Program-made: the position numbers and the translations under genes
In this document: positions 42,233 to 54,070 of the stretch, piece after piece
Layout of the letters: every line of letters begins with the position of its first letter
Numbering within the stretch: the stretch's first letter is position 1
The notes under the pieces: model-generated
What the model was told of the DNA's origin: nothing
The model's database searches: none
Seen by the model: only the letters and a program-made list of their open reading frames with translations
NCBI RefSeq assembly: GCF_958298935.1
Contig: NC_084924.1
Location: 18,883,819-18,947,818 of the forward strand
DNA: 64,000 nucleotides
Reading direction: 5' to 3'
Source of the DNA: Phragmites australis
Lineage: Eukaryota > Streptophyta > Magnoliopsida > Poales > Poaceae

Positions 42233-45200
42233 TCAAGCAACATTTGAGAAGTCGATGACGTTAAACTCATTTCGCAATTTGCAAAAACGACTCTCATCTA
42301 ATGGTTTGGTAAAGATATCCGCTAGTTGGTCTTCGGTCCGAACACTATCAACTAAGATATCGTCTTTGCTAACATGATCTCAAAGAAAATGATGGCGAAT
42401 ATCTATATGCTTGGTTCTAGAGTGTTGGACCGGATTTGTGGCTATTTTCACGGAACTCTCATTGTTACACAAAAGAGGCACTATTTTGAACACCACACCA
42501 TAATCTAGCAAAGTTTGCCTCATCCAAAGCAATTGAGCACAACAACTACCCGCGGAAACATATTCGGCTTCGGCGGTAGAAAGTGCTACGGAGTTTTGTT
42601 TCCTGGATGACCACGACACTAGTGATCTGCCAAGGAATTGGCAACTACCGGAGGTGCTTTTTCTATCAACCTTGCAACCGGCATAATCGGAATCCGAATA
42701 GCCGATTAGCTCAAACTTAGCACCTTTTTGATACCAAAGCCCTATGCTAGGAGAGTATTTCAAATATCTCAAAATACGCTTAACGGCCATCAAATGACAT
42801 TCTTTAGGGGATGCTTGAAACCTTGCACACATGCAAACACTAAACATGATATCGGGCCTAGATGCGGTAAGATAAAGCAAACTACCTATCATTGATCTAT
42901 AAAGCTTTAAATCTACCGATTTACCTCTCTCATCAAGATCAAGATGACTATTTATTGTCATAGGAGTCTTGATAGGCTTCGCATCTTCCATACCAAATTT
43001 CTTCAATAAATCCTTCAAATATTTAGATTGACTAATTAAAGTCCCATCTTTGAGTTGCTTGATTTGAAGTTTGAGAAAGAAACTCAATTCACCAATCATG
43101 GATATTTCAAATTCCCTTGACATCATTTCACCGAATTCCTCACAAAAATCTTTGTTAGTGGATCCAAATATGATATCATCAACATAAATTTGACAAACAA
43201 AGAAATCATTACCAATAGATTTAGTGAACAATGTAGTATCAACTTTCCCAATTTTGAAGCCCTTTGAAACAAAAAAATCTCTAAGCCTCTCATACCACGC
43301 ACGTGGAGCTTGTTTAAAGCCATAGAGAGCCTTAGAGAGTTTATAAACATGATTAGGCTTCTTAGGATCCTCAAAACCGAGAGGTTGCTCAACAAATACA
43401 AGTTCACTAATTCTACCATTCAAGAAAGCACTTTTCACATCCATTTGATATAACTTAATATTATGAGATGAAGCAAAAGCAAGCAAAATTCTAATAGCCT
43501 CAAGTCTAGCTACAGGAGCAAAAGTTTCACCGAAATCTAAACCTTTGACTTGAGTATATCCTTGTGCAACCAATCTTGCTTTGTTCCTCATAACAATTCC
43601 ATCTTCATCTTGCTTATTCCGAAAAACCCATTTAGTACCAATAACATTATGATCCCTTGGTCTTTCAACCAGTTCCCATACATCATTGCGGGCGAAATTA
43701 TTCAATTTTTCATGCATTGCATTCACCCAATCCGGATCACTTAGTGCTTCTTCTACATGATTAGGCTCAATAGAAGAAACAAAATAGTAGTGTTCACAGA
43801 ATGAAGCAATGCGAGAACGAGTTTGAACACCCTTACTAAGATCACCAATAATTTGATCAACAGAATGATCCTTGGCAATAGAATGATGAATTCTTGGGTG
43901 AGTTACCAATTCTTGAGATGGAGTTGATGAAGTAGTAACTTGTGGTAATTGATCATCCACATCTTCCACATTATGAACTTGAGCTTGATCATTTGTGGTA
44001 GAGGATGAAGGGATAGCTTGAATAGAGATAGAAGGATCATCTTCTTGTTCATCTTCCTCTTTTGGCTTGATGTCACCTATAGACATATTTTTGATAGCAC
44101 TTCTCAAGCCTTCATTACCTACATCATCCAAATTTTCTTGCTCTTCTTGAGAGCCATTAGTCTCATCAAACTCAACATCATGTGTCTCTTCAACCAAACC
44201 AGAATTTTGATTATAGACACGATAAGCTTTACTATTAGAAGAATAATCAAGTAAGAAACATTCATCACATTTACTTTGAAATTTAGATAAGCGAGTACTT
44301 TTCTTCAGAATATAACATTTGCATCCAAATTTCCCGAAAATATGATATGTTGGGCTTTCTTCCAATAAGAAATTCATATGGAGTCTTTTTCAATAATCGA
44401 TGACAATATAACCGATTTGAAGAATGACAAGCGGTATTGATAGCTTCGGCCCAAAAGTTGTCCGAGACATTATATTCCGAAAGCATAGACCTTGCCATAT
44501 TAATAAGAGTACGATTCTTCCTTTCAACAACTCCATTTTGCTCTGGAGTGTATTTAGCCGAGAATTCATGTTTGATACCCTTATCATCACAAAAATCCTC
44601 AACTTTAGTATTCTTGAATTCGGAGCCATTATCACTTCTCACTTTCTTGATTTTGAACTCAAACTCATTCCTGGCCCTTTTTGCAAAACTTTTGAACACG
44701 TTAAATACAATAAATTTATCATGCAAAAAGAATACCCAAGTATATCTAGAGAAATCATCAACAATAACAAGACAATAGCTATTACCTCCAATACTTACAT
44801 ATGTAGTTGGTCCAAATAGATCCATATGCAATAATTCCAATGGTCTTGAAGTTGACATTGAGATTTTATAAGGATGAGAATTCCCCACTTGCTTTCCGGC
44901 TTGACAAGCGCTACATAGCTTGTTGTTCTCAAATTTTACATCCTTTAAGCCAACTACAAGATCATGCTTCAACAACCGGTTTAGTTGATTCATACCAACA
45001 TGACCAAGCCTTCTATCCCAAAGCCATCCTTTAGATGTCTTTGTAAACAAACATGTGCTAAGGCTTGCATCATTAGAAGAGAAATCAACTAGATAGATAT
45101 TACCATGTCTAAAACCTTTGAAAACAATACTATTATCCTTCATGCTAGATATGATCACATTATTTGTAGAAAAAGTGCATGTAAGATCAAGATCACATAA

Positions 45201-45416
45201 TTGAGCTACGGATAACAAATTGAAATTCAAGGATTCAACTAGCAAAATATTAGAGATAGATAAATTATTTGAGATAGTAATTTTATCTAACCCTTTTACC
45301 TTTCCTTTGCTATTGTCTCCAAATGTGATCTTGTCATATTCCGATCCATCATTGCTTATAGAAGAGAACATCCTTTGATTTCCGGTCATATGTTGAGTGC
45401 ACCCACTATCTAGCAC
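42233..45416 (-). pseudogene. Copia Pol polyprotein relic (protease, integrase, reverse transcriptase, RNase H)
   Basis: Opens with the protease motif VLDSGCTQHMTG (45380-45416), preceded by an in-frame TAG at 45417-45419 where Trp is usual. The GAG-pre-integrase zinc region follows (LGHVGMNQL...CSACQAGK), then the integrase core with HMDLFGP, VDDFSRYTWVFFL, RSDNGSEF and YTPEQNGVVERKNRT, giving the D, D and E residues. A frameshift near 44320 separates it from the reverse transcriptase: DVKSAFLNG, then YVDDIIFGS as the catalytic box. RNase H shows [17 protein letters not shown] and [12 protein letters not shown] at 42380 replaces what is normally Arg before DHV; the frame then runs ADIFTKPLD to a final stop at 42233. 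All catalytic motifs are readable, but the polyprotein is broken in at least three places. Confidence 0.93.
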
Positions 45417-45651
45417 CTAATGTCTTCCACCGGACTTGTAATTCACCTACAAAACAAAATTAAGTTCTTTTAGGTACCTAAATTTGTTTGGGTCCTTGGA
45501 TGTTAGTAACCAAGGCTTTAGGCACCCAAATGGCATTCCTTTTAGCACCAATTATAGGAGTGCCAACAAATCTAGCTTTAACACTACCATTAGAGCATCT
45601 CCTAAGAACATAGCATGAATCAAAAGAAGCATAAGAATTATCCTTAACATT

Positions 45652-47383
45652 TTAGCATTCCTTCTCAACATGCCCGATTTTCTTGCACCTCATGCAATAA
45701 CCGTTACCTTTCACAAACATAGTCTTGTGATGCACAAAAGCTTTCTTACCCTTCTTAGGAACATACCCAAGGCCTTCTTTGTTGATGGAGAACCTTTGAC
45801 TATCCAAAACTTGTCTAATTTTGGATTCTCCAACATAGCATCTTGCAAGATCATGGGTTAATTTCTCAACCTTTTCTTTCAAAATGATATTCTCATTGAT
45901 AATCAAAGAATCATTGCAAGGTATGGCATTAGGCATAGCAAGAATATTATCATGCATGGTAGATGAACTCATGCTAGGAAAAGTAGATACATCATCAAGA
46001 ATATTGCAAGATATGCTCATATCTACTTTTGTTTTGTTGGTTTCATGAGCAACGAGAGAGTCATGAGCTTCCTTAAGCAACTCATGATTTTCCTTTAGAC
46101 CATCATGAGCCGTCTTTAGCTCCTCATGGGATTCTTGAAGAGAAGTATGCCTTTTCTTCAATTCCTTAAACTTAGCTCTTTCTTTACTCATGAAATCATC
46201 AAAACCATTTATAAGCTCTATAAGATCATCATATGAATATTCATCTTCATCATTCAATACCTTTGAGCCACCTTTTTCCATGAGACAATGTGGAGTAGAG
46301 AAGAGTGAAGGCGCTTCTTTGATAGCGACGCCGACAAGACCCTTTTGAGATGGCTTCTCATCTTCAGAGTCGGAGCTTGAGCTTGCATCCGAATCCCACT
46401 CAACATAGCAAGCTTGGCAATCCTTCTTCTTCTTATAGTATTTCTTGAATACTTTCTTGCCATCACCTTCCTTCTTCTTCTTGAAAGACTTTTTTTCCTT
46501 GTTCTTGCAATTTGTGGTAATATGACCTTTCTCGCCACACTCAAAACATCTTCTTTCTTCAAAAGGGTTTCCTTTGGAAGATTTCCCTCTCTTGTTGAAT
46601 CCACCTTGATACTTCTTCTTCTTCATGAATCTCTTGAATCTTCTCACAAAGAGAGCCATTTCTTCATCACTTTCATCACAATCATCACTCTCTTCATGAT
46701 CATTCTTATCTCTTGATGCTTAAGCCTTGAAAGCAACATTCTTCTTCTTGACATCATTGGCATCATCATGAAGATCTTATTGAAACTTCTTGAATATATC
46801 ATGAGTAAGAATTTCGCTCAAGATTTGCATAGGTGATGTCTCCTTCAAATTTGACCTCACATGCAAAGTAACAATTGTGCCATATTTGTTGGGCAATGCT
46901 CTAAGGAATTTATGAGAAAAATCAACATTGGAGACATCCATGCCAAGCCCCTTGAGCTCATTTATTATATTATTCAAACGATTGAACATTTCTTCAATGC
47001 TTTCGTTTGGTAACATAGTAAATTTCTCAAGTTGCCCTTTGTAAACAAAGAGCTTGGCATCTTTTACCATTGTAGTACCCTCATGAATCTCCTTGAGCCT
47101 TTCCCAAATCTCATGAGCGGTCTCAAGCTTGCAAATGCTTGAACTCATTAAGATCAAGAGCACTATAAAGAACATTCATAGCTTGAGCATTAGCAAGAGT
47201 ATTTTTCTTATCAACATCAGTAAGATTAGTGGGATCAATAATCACATAATCCTTATCAACAATATCCCAAAGCTTACCGCCCATAGCCTTTAAGTAGATG
47301 GTCATTCTAGCCTTCCAATAGGCATAGTTTGACCCCTCAAAGAACGGAGACTTCCCCGCATTAACATGAGCATCACTAGCCAT
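45652..47383 (-). pseudogene. Copia Gag relic
   Basis: Starts ATG at 47383 with SPFFEGSNYAYWKARMTIYL, the usual copia Gag opening. A frameshift near 47150 leads to ETAHEIWERLKEIHEGTTMV and FLRALPNKYGTIVT. Stops at 46777 and shortly after interrupt the same frame before RRFKRFMKKKKYQGG and the zinc knuckle CFECGEKGHITTNC. A long acidic and coiled-coil region (SLQESHEELKTAHDGLKENH) follows, with a second knuckle-like CMRCKKIGHVEKEC at the end, followed by a stop at 45652. Gag would form the particle that packages element RNA. A further frame change separates it from Pol. Confidence 0.9.
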
Positions 47384-47429
47384 AATTCTACTCCCGGATG
47401 GTTAAATCCGCGATAAAAAGGAGTCCTAG

Positions 47430-47441
47430 GCTCTGATACCA
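47430..47441 (-). other. Primer binding site of the copia element
   Basis: The minus strand reads TGGTATCAGAGC two bases after the 5' LTR, complementary to the 3' end of initiator tRNA-Met. Confidence 0.92.
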
Positions 47442-47443
47442 CT

Positions 47444-48261
47444 TGTAGGATCAAGGATACCGACTAGAGGGGGGTGAATAGGAGGTTTTAAAACTAATTG
47501 CAATGCGATCAAGAAAACTTGCAGAATTTAAACTTATGATCGCTAAAGCAATAAAAAGGGACAACTAGAGCTATATTGAAGGTTTGCAAACCTAGGGTGA
47601 CAAGCAACAATTCAAAGTCGGACCGCCGACCCCCTAAGACAGACCGTCAGCACGGAAAGTCTCTGCACGGGGCCGGTTTGACTGAGCTGACCCTTTGGTC
47701 AGACTGAGCACACAAGAAAGCCACGCTACCAATTCTTATACAGCGGTCTGATCGAGCGAGCACCCCGGTCGGACCGAGCGAGCACCCCGAGCACTCTGGT
47801 CAGACCGACAAGCTTAAAAAACTAAGCGCTGCTCTTATAAAGACAGCAGCCAGACCACCCATAGGCGCAGTCAGACCGCCAACAACAGATCACCCCAAGA
47901 AAGCCTTTTCCAAAGAGTTTTTCTCTCTAACAAGATTTTGACATCTATATGAATGCAAGTTTGAGCAAGTTGGCACTATAGAGACTTCAAGTAACCATAC
48001 ATCAACCCCTCTTTATAGTACGGCATTTAACCTATAAATCCAGTCAATTTTTTCTCTAAGCACCTTTGACCGGCAAAATTAAAATGCCCTAACATTTAAC
48101 TTTGCCTTGAGCTAGCCTTTTACGCCTTCCACACATACATCTCTCTAGCTCCACAACATCTTCGTGACTAACCTTTTCACAACTCAATTTAAACGAGTTA
48201 ATCCACAAAGATATATTGTCATTAATTACCAAAACCCAATTTAGAGGCCTAGATGCTTTCA
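47444..48261 (-). repeat. 5' LTR of the copia element (818 bp, internally deleted)
   Basis: Collinear with the 3' LTR except for a missing block of about 744 bp: TTCAAAGTC (47611-47619) joins straight to GGACCGCCGACC. In the 3' LTR the two sides lie at 37891-37899 and 38643. The shared GTC at both breakpoints suggests a microhomology-type deletion. The lost block includes the TATA-like box. Confidence 0.93.
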
Positions 48262-48290
48262 CCAGGTTTGAACCCCGGCTGGCACTTCTT
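48262..48290 (+). pseudogene. tRNA-Gly-like sequence, 3' part
   Basis: CCAGGTTTGAACCCCGGCTGG gives the T-arm (B-box GGTTTGAACCC) and the start of a 3' acceptor strand like tRNA-Gly (...CCCGGCTGGTGCA). With one CCAGG copy removed it continues 37668-37722 directly. Confidence 0.6.
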
Positions 48291-50200
48291 TTTGCGGATT
48301 TTGCACAGAAGAGCTAGTGGGATGGCGTATGGCATACCTCCTGGGCCAAAGACCCTCGGCCAAGTGCGAAGGCCCTGCGGGCAAAGGTCGAGCTCGCGAA
48401 AGTCCAGAGGGTGAAGGCCCACTGCACAAGGCAAAAGGCCCAGCCATGCCCACGAAGGCATACCATGCAACATGAAAGAGCAACCGAGAGCGAGAAGTCT
48501 GGACACGAGACACGAAGGCATCTGAAGGCCGATAGGCACATTCCCTGCATGCGAAGGCCCGGCAAAGGCCCATGGCACGAGGCGAAGACAGGGCCTTGTG
48601 CACGACAGCACAGTGCACAACACAATGACTCGGTCAAGCGCGCAAAGTCCAGACATGCGAAGCAAAGGCCCAGCACGCGGAGACCTCATGCACGAAAAGT
48701 TCACAAACAAGAAGTAGCATATTAGTATACATCTTTCTTTCTTTTGCGAATTCAAAAAAAGGAAATATACGGAAGGTGCCACCTAGAGAGCTTCGGGCCT
48801 TGATCCATGATGACCCACGAAGGTGCGCACTACACCTGGGCTACAACTCGCTTTTGCCTACCTAGCAGAGTAGGGAACGAAGGCTTGCTGCTGAAGCCTT
48901 GCCTTCGGGATGTACATTCCTCCGCATGACGGGGCTGCAATAAAAGTCTGATTACGGTGGCTGGGCGTCCAAATCTCTGAGGCGAAGGCAGGCTCGTTTG
49001 TAGTTGTGGTTGCTAGGGGGCCCGGTGGGCGAAGAACTACTGGCCAGTTTGATGCGGAAAGGTACATTGAGTCATCGACGAAACCGAGGCCATCCTCAGA
49101 TGAGGGTGGGCCACCTTCGTCCTTGGAGGCAAGGGTTGATCATGTATGCAGAAGCCGGAGTTGCCGAGGCTTGTGTCTTCCCACGTGTGTGAAGGTCCAG
49201 GTGAGCTAGTCCTGCACAGGTTGGTGAAGGCCTATTTCCTTCGGAACCAGATCAACACGGACTCGCAGTGGCAAAGACCTGCTGGTCTGAATGCAACTTA
49301 GCGAAGGCACACGCGCGAAGAGCGGTGGTGAAGGCTTGCATGTGAAGACGCAGCCCGATGAGTGCCTGCTCAGAGCCCATCGTATAGATAGCACTTCCGT
49401 GTGAGTACCTGTGTATGTTAGTACAACAAATTCCTAGTGCAGGCAAAATGAAAAAGTTAACAGCGAACGTGCTCTTTTTGGCCTGTGTCACCATCAACAA
49501 AGTAAAAAATAGCAGCGTGCGCCACCTTCAGACAATGACTTTTAATCTAGCTAAATATCTTTAGTTGTTACAGTTGCTAGTTTGTAGATATAACTCTCTT
49601 CGGCATGGATAAAAATATACTTGGTAGCGAAGATAGTAGCATAAAGTGATCAAGTTTATAAGTGAAGCATGGTGTGTAATTATTGCCCACTGAGTCCAAG
49701 GAAGCTCATATGGTTTCAAACTTTTTTGTGCCGCATCTTGTCGGCGGGTGTCTCTTGTACAAAGGGTGCCTTTTGTACGAAGGGTACCACTTGTACACTT
49801 GTACAAAGGGTTCTTATCACTTTTGTATGAAGGCCTGATGAAGGATGTTCCCTGATGAAAGCCCGATGCAGTCCTTTTTCCCCGACTAGGGCTTGACGAA
49901 GGCTTGATGAAGGGTTGTTGTCCAATGAAAACCTGACGAAGGGTTGTTCCCCGATGAAGGCCTGACGTAGTCCTTTTTCCCTGACGAGGGATTGACTAAG
50001 GGTTCATTTTCCCCTATGAAGGCTTGACAAAGGGTTGTTGTCTAACGAAAGCCTGACGAAGGGTTATTCCCTAACGAAGGCTTGACGAACGGTTCCTTTT
50101 CCCTAATAGGATTGACGGAGGGTTGTTCTCCAATGAAGGCTTGACGAAAGGTTGTTTTTTCATGAAGACCAGATGAAGGGTTCTTCCCCAATATTATATG
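48291..50200. mobile_element. Repeat-rich retroelement-like DNA, right part
   Basis: Dense in GAAGGCC, GCGAAGG and GACGAAGGG words, continuing the texture of 36100-37660 beyond the copia insertion. No recognised protein; open frames here follow the repeat. Confidence 0.45.
49830..50190. repeat. Minisatellite of GAAGGCCTGACGAAGGGTTG units
   Basis: About a dozen imperfect units of 30-36 bp with alternating spacers TTCCCCGAT and GTCCTTTTTCCCTGAC, giving a higher-order pattern. Confidence 0.85.
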
Positions 50201-50354
50201 TGTATGCATTCTATCTATCGACTTCTTCATGGTTATCTCACTCTTTCGACCACCTCCCTCCCTCCCTCGTCGGCTTTATCTCTATCTTCCTCCTTCCTCT
50301 GGTGTAGAATACCCAATCACTCGTTGTCATCATATGCAGAACTCCTAGGAAGGG

Positions 50355-52370
50355 ATGGCGTCACCAATCGCCAATCCAGCCCAGGTGCTAGAAGGAGATG
50401 TAGTTCCGCCGTCAAACATTGAAAAAGGTAGCCGAGCCACTACCTCAACCTGGACCAAACAGACGCATGTGGAGGCAATGAGGTAATTCATAAGTAGATG
50501 AATGCATCTATTCTACACATTATCGTATAGGTTCCCAATAGTTTTTCACTTATGCACAGATGCTTGATGCTCTGGAGGGTCATGACAATGAGCAATCTTA
50601 GGATCGGCATCATGTCTGAGGTCCCTCGAAGATGCCTACGGGACGATTTGTGATTACAGAGGTCTCACTAGTAGGGAAGCCAACTGCACTAGAGAGAGTT
50701 CTAGGGCTATACAAGTCAGTCTGTGGAATTGCTAGTAAGGATCACATGCCCATTAGCTACAAATTATGGACTAGCGAACGAGGTGATCCGCACGTGGTTC
50801 CTGATTCGATCAAGAATGACATCATGTGGCCCAAGATATTAGAGAAGATTGACTTCTCTAAAGAGATAGATATCGAAGTATTTAAGCGTAAGATGCTAAT
50901 GATCATGGGCCTTTCATTTAAGAACTGGAAGGGGATACTAAACAGAACGTATGTGCAGAAAGGTACAACGCCAGATTTCCATAAATGGCCGCAGTTGGAA
51001 GATCATTGGTAAGCCTTTGCAGATTACAAGTGGTCGGAAGGAGCACAAAGGTTGAGTGAGGTGAACAAAGCAAACTCGAAGAAGAACATGTACCCCCACA
51101 AAGTCGGCAGTCATGGGTACGTAAGGAAAGAAAGGTAGTGGTAACAATAGCTAGATGAACTATAAGAGAGAGGTGTCACGCCTAAGACAAAGAACTGGAG
51201 GGGACGATCGACACAGTTCCTTGTTGGGAGGGGTACTTCTTACTCGTCTGATGAAAGCTTATCCTTTACGACCTCCAAAAACCCAGAAGTGACGCAAGAT
51301 CTTGCAAAGAATCTTGCGAAAGCCCATGAGCAGTATGCACAAGACTCTTTCAAGCCAGACATGGATAGGGACGAGCTCACCTTGGTCTTAGGAAACAAGG
51401 AGCACGGTGGTTGCACATGAGGCGTTGGGGTGATGGGTTGGAAATATGGATTCTCTGACGACGTCGATAGTTACAAGAGTCGAAAGAGATCCCAAGTAGA
51501 GTAAGATGCAGAACAAGAGGCAAAACAAGTTAGGATGATGAAAATGCTTGAACAAACGCTAAAAAAGGAGATAGAACATACAAAAGAAAAAATATCACAA
51601 GCAGTACGACAAGCCCTTATGCGTGAACGAGGTGTCATTGTGAGTGAACAGGAATGGTTGGCAGCGTCTCCTAATGTTGCGCGCTCCAGCTATGGTGGTT
51701 GTCGAAGTAGCTGTGCGTCTACGGGAGTTCCGGGAGCTGACTCCGTCACTTATGTTGTGAACCTCATCATAGCATAGACACTGTGTGAACTACACATTGG
51801 TCCTAGGAACATTATCATCAAGGTGGCTTTTGCCGTGGCTTATCCCCACGGCTCCCTTGAACATTTGCACGAATGTCCAATACCGGAGGGCTACGCCATG
51901 GTCAAAGTAGATGAGGCAGTTGACCAGTACCGCCATGTTGAGGTGGACTATCCTGCAGAGGATGGGGCAAACACTATTGGAGAGAACGGGCATACATTCA
52001 TCGCAAGGGAGAAGGTCTACATAGTGTTTCCACCAGGGACAACTCTCGAGGATCTCTACGCTCCACTACACCTCGGGTCGTTATCGCCTCGAAGATCTCC
52101 CTCTCCTCAGCCATCTCCTAAAAGAAGTCCTCCTCCTCAACTATTGTTTTGAAGAAGTCCATCGCTCAAGAAGCTAGCCATCAGCTCGGAGAACAAGATC
52201 AGGTTCTATAACATCCAAGCAGACAATATCATCTAAGAAATCGACAGCCTCTAAGAAGTTGGCAGAACCCAATGATGTCTATTCACTCACTACTGAGAAA
52301 ACCAAAAAGATTGTGGACGCCAGTGTCACGTCTCATTTTTATCCTCCACCACCTCTACCTAAGCCTATTT
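50355..52370 (+). pseudogene. Ptta/En-Spm plant transposase (PF03004-like) and DUF8039-like protein relic, second copy
   Basis: Opens at ATG 50355 (MASPIANPAQVLEGDVV). After a likely intron comes the conserved block TGRFVITEVSLVGKPTALER (from 50638) with FKNWKGILNRTYVQKG. The PF03004-like core follows: KTKNWRGRSTQFLVG, EQYAQDSFKPDMDRDEL, HGG and GVGVMGWKYGFSDD (to 51480). Then come a charged coiled coil (EQTLKKEIEHTKEKISQAVR) and a DUF8039-like domain (51823-52060: AYPHGSLEHLHECPIPEGYA, VAFAVA). The tail is a Ser/Pro-rich linker that in relatives leads to an Ulp1-like protease, absent here. Stops at 51009, 51419 and 51504 among others break it. Domain order equals the relic at 7331-8960, but no CACTA termini were found around it. 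Confidence 0.7.
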
Positions 52371-52679
52371 GAAGATGCTTAAAAATTTTCATGAAAATGA
52401 TCAAAACTAAACAAACAGGAGCAGTTTCAAGTAAGTCACCAACTAATTATGAACATATCAGCAAGAAGCAAGCCAAAAACAAAACCTAATCTATTATAAC
52501 TGTTTCAATCCGAACCATTACGAGGCTATTTGGCATACACAAGAAGGAAAACTTTCTTCTTTTGCCCCCTTTTGTTGGTAGGATTTGATCCGCGTTCTTC
52601 CCTTCGAGTAGTTACTGAACCTACGCGCGGTGAATTTCCTCTTTCAAGTTCTTCCCTTTGTTAGTCAGAGGAGTTCGGT
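52371..52679 (+). promoter_or_regulatory. Upstream region of the RCC1 gene
   Basis: AT-rich and without a clear TATA box. The transcription start is probably near 52680, where GC content rises. The transposon-derived relic ends only about 300 bp upstream, so the promoter must be short or include transposon DNA. Confidence 0.45.
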
Positions 52680-52974
52680 AGGCGGTGGTGGGCTCGGTCT
52701 ACACGCGGCGCGCCCCCGTGCACCCAGCAACGTACCAACCTCCCCTGGACCCGGCTCGCCGTAGGCACGTGACCTTCTCTCTCTCTCTCTGCCTGCCGTT
52801 CCTGTCTATCCTTCCCAAGACCTCGGGAGTCCAGAAAAATCCCGTGGTCGGTGCCATAGACAAGTGCGCCACGAGGAGGAGGAACAGGCCATTCCACGGG
52901 TCAAACGAAGAGAAGCAAGCAAAGCTCCCACCTTACGCCGAATCCGCCCTGAAAGATTGCACCATTCTCTCCAG
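52680..52974 (+). other. 5' untranslated exon of the RCC1 gene
   Basis: GC-rich leader with a CTCTCTCTCTCT tract near 52776, ending CTCCAG before a GTGAGC donor at 52975. It joins to the acceptor at 54064-54065 just before the start codon. The 1.09-kb intron contains chance open frames only. Confidence 0.6.
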
Positions 52975-54070
52975 GTGAGCACTCGAGCCTGCTCTCGTAA
53001 TTCAGCAGCATCTGATTTCGGGGGTGGGGGTCCCTACAGTTTGCTTGGTTCTCGGTGGGCGGCCGGCCGACCGAGGTGTTGTTTCTTGCGCTAAACGATT
53101 GCTGAATGGCCGCCTGATTCATTTGAGGAAATAGAGATTAGTGGAATGGAGAACCTCATTAGGTAGATAAAACATTGTCTATTTCCCCAATTTTTGTGTC
53201 ATGGATAGTTCCAATTTAAGCTCGGGGCGGTCCCTAGTTCGTGTTGATTAGGGAAAGGATTATTCATTATATCCGGATTCTTGAACCAATCACATGGCTG
53301 AATGGACATTTCGTGGACTGTTGGGGGGAATGGTTCTCGATGCTTTTAGCTTGTTGTTTCTGTAGTTTCCTGTTTACGCTATTGTTAAGCTGCGGTGTCG
53401 TATTGCTTCGTCAGTTTCACAATATTTCACAATTTGGGACCTTGTTTGCCCAGGGTGGTTCAATTTTCAGCTTGGATTGCTCTTTTTGCAACAAAAAAAA
53501 TATAAATGTGACTCGGCAATCTTTGAAAGATCATAACTTTGGTTGTGAATTAGAGCAACGTTTGCACATTCTATCAAATGTCCCACATCAAATTACTGAT
53601 TTGATTCTTCGCCTCTTGGATGCCTGAAGTTTGTGTTCACATTTCATCAAAGGAGAAGTGGGCAGTACCTACATGAAGAAAAGAGTTGCCCATGTAAAAA
53701 GCAATATCTTCTATTTTACTTATCTAGCCAAAAAAGATTACTGATTTGATAGCGTAATTGTTGTAAGTTCCGTTCCAAAGGGTGTATTTCTTGTTCTCTA
53801 TATATCTACTGTAGGATTAGCAGGCCGGGTGGTCTCGCTCATGGCCACTTTATCTTTTGGTCATGACATTAGTTATTACTGAGAACTTGAAAGAGGACAT
53901 GAACACCCCTGATTGCCACGCAGCGAAACAAGCATTCATCAAAGCTGGGAAAATTTTCAGCAAAACTGCTTTGTTTCGTCATTTTAGTCTACAAAATGGC
54001 ACATCTGTATCTTCATTTATTGGTTTAACTGACCTGCTTGTCTTTTATGCATCATAAACAAACAGGGACC

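Larger units (their letters stand above)
37723..48261 (-). mobile_element. Copia LTR retrotransposon, SIRE/Maximus type, 10.5 kb, defective
   Basis: Outer boundaries are TGTAGGATC...(37723) and ...GATGCTTTCA (48261), flanked by a perfect 5-bp duplication CCAGG (37718-37722 and 48262-48266). On the minus strand the order is 5' LTR (47444-48261), primer binding site, Gag, protease, integrase, reverse transcriptase, RNase H, an extra ORF, polypurine tract, 3' LTR (37723-39284). Integrase before reverse transcriptase defines copia. The LTR opening TGAAAGCATCTAGG and the extra ORF after Pol point to the SIRE/Maximus lineage (recalled, not searched). Several stops and frameshifts plus a large deletion in the 5' LTR make it inactive. 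Confidence 0.95.

Noticed and set aside
48249..48782. Several overlapping Cys-rich open frames of 100-180 residues
   Set aside because: All follow from the GAAGGCC-type repeat composition; frames on both strands and in three phases are equally open.
53241..53627. 128-residue open frame in the first intron of the RCC1 gene
   Set aside because: It lies wholly between a good donor and the acceptor just before the start codon, has no recognisable motif, and shows AT-rich intron composition.
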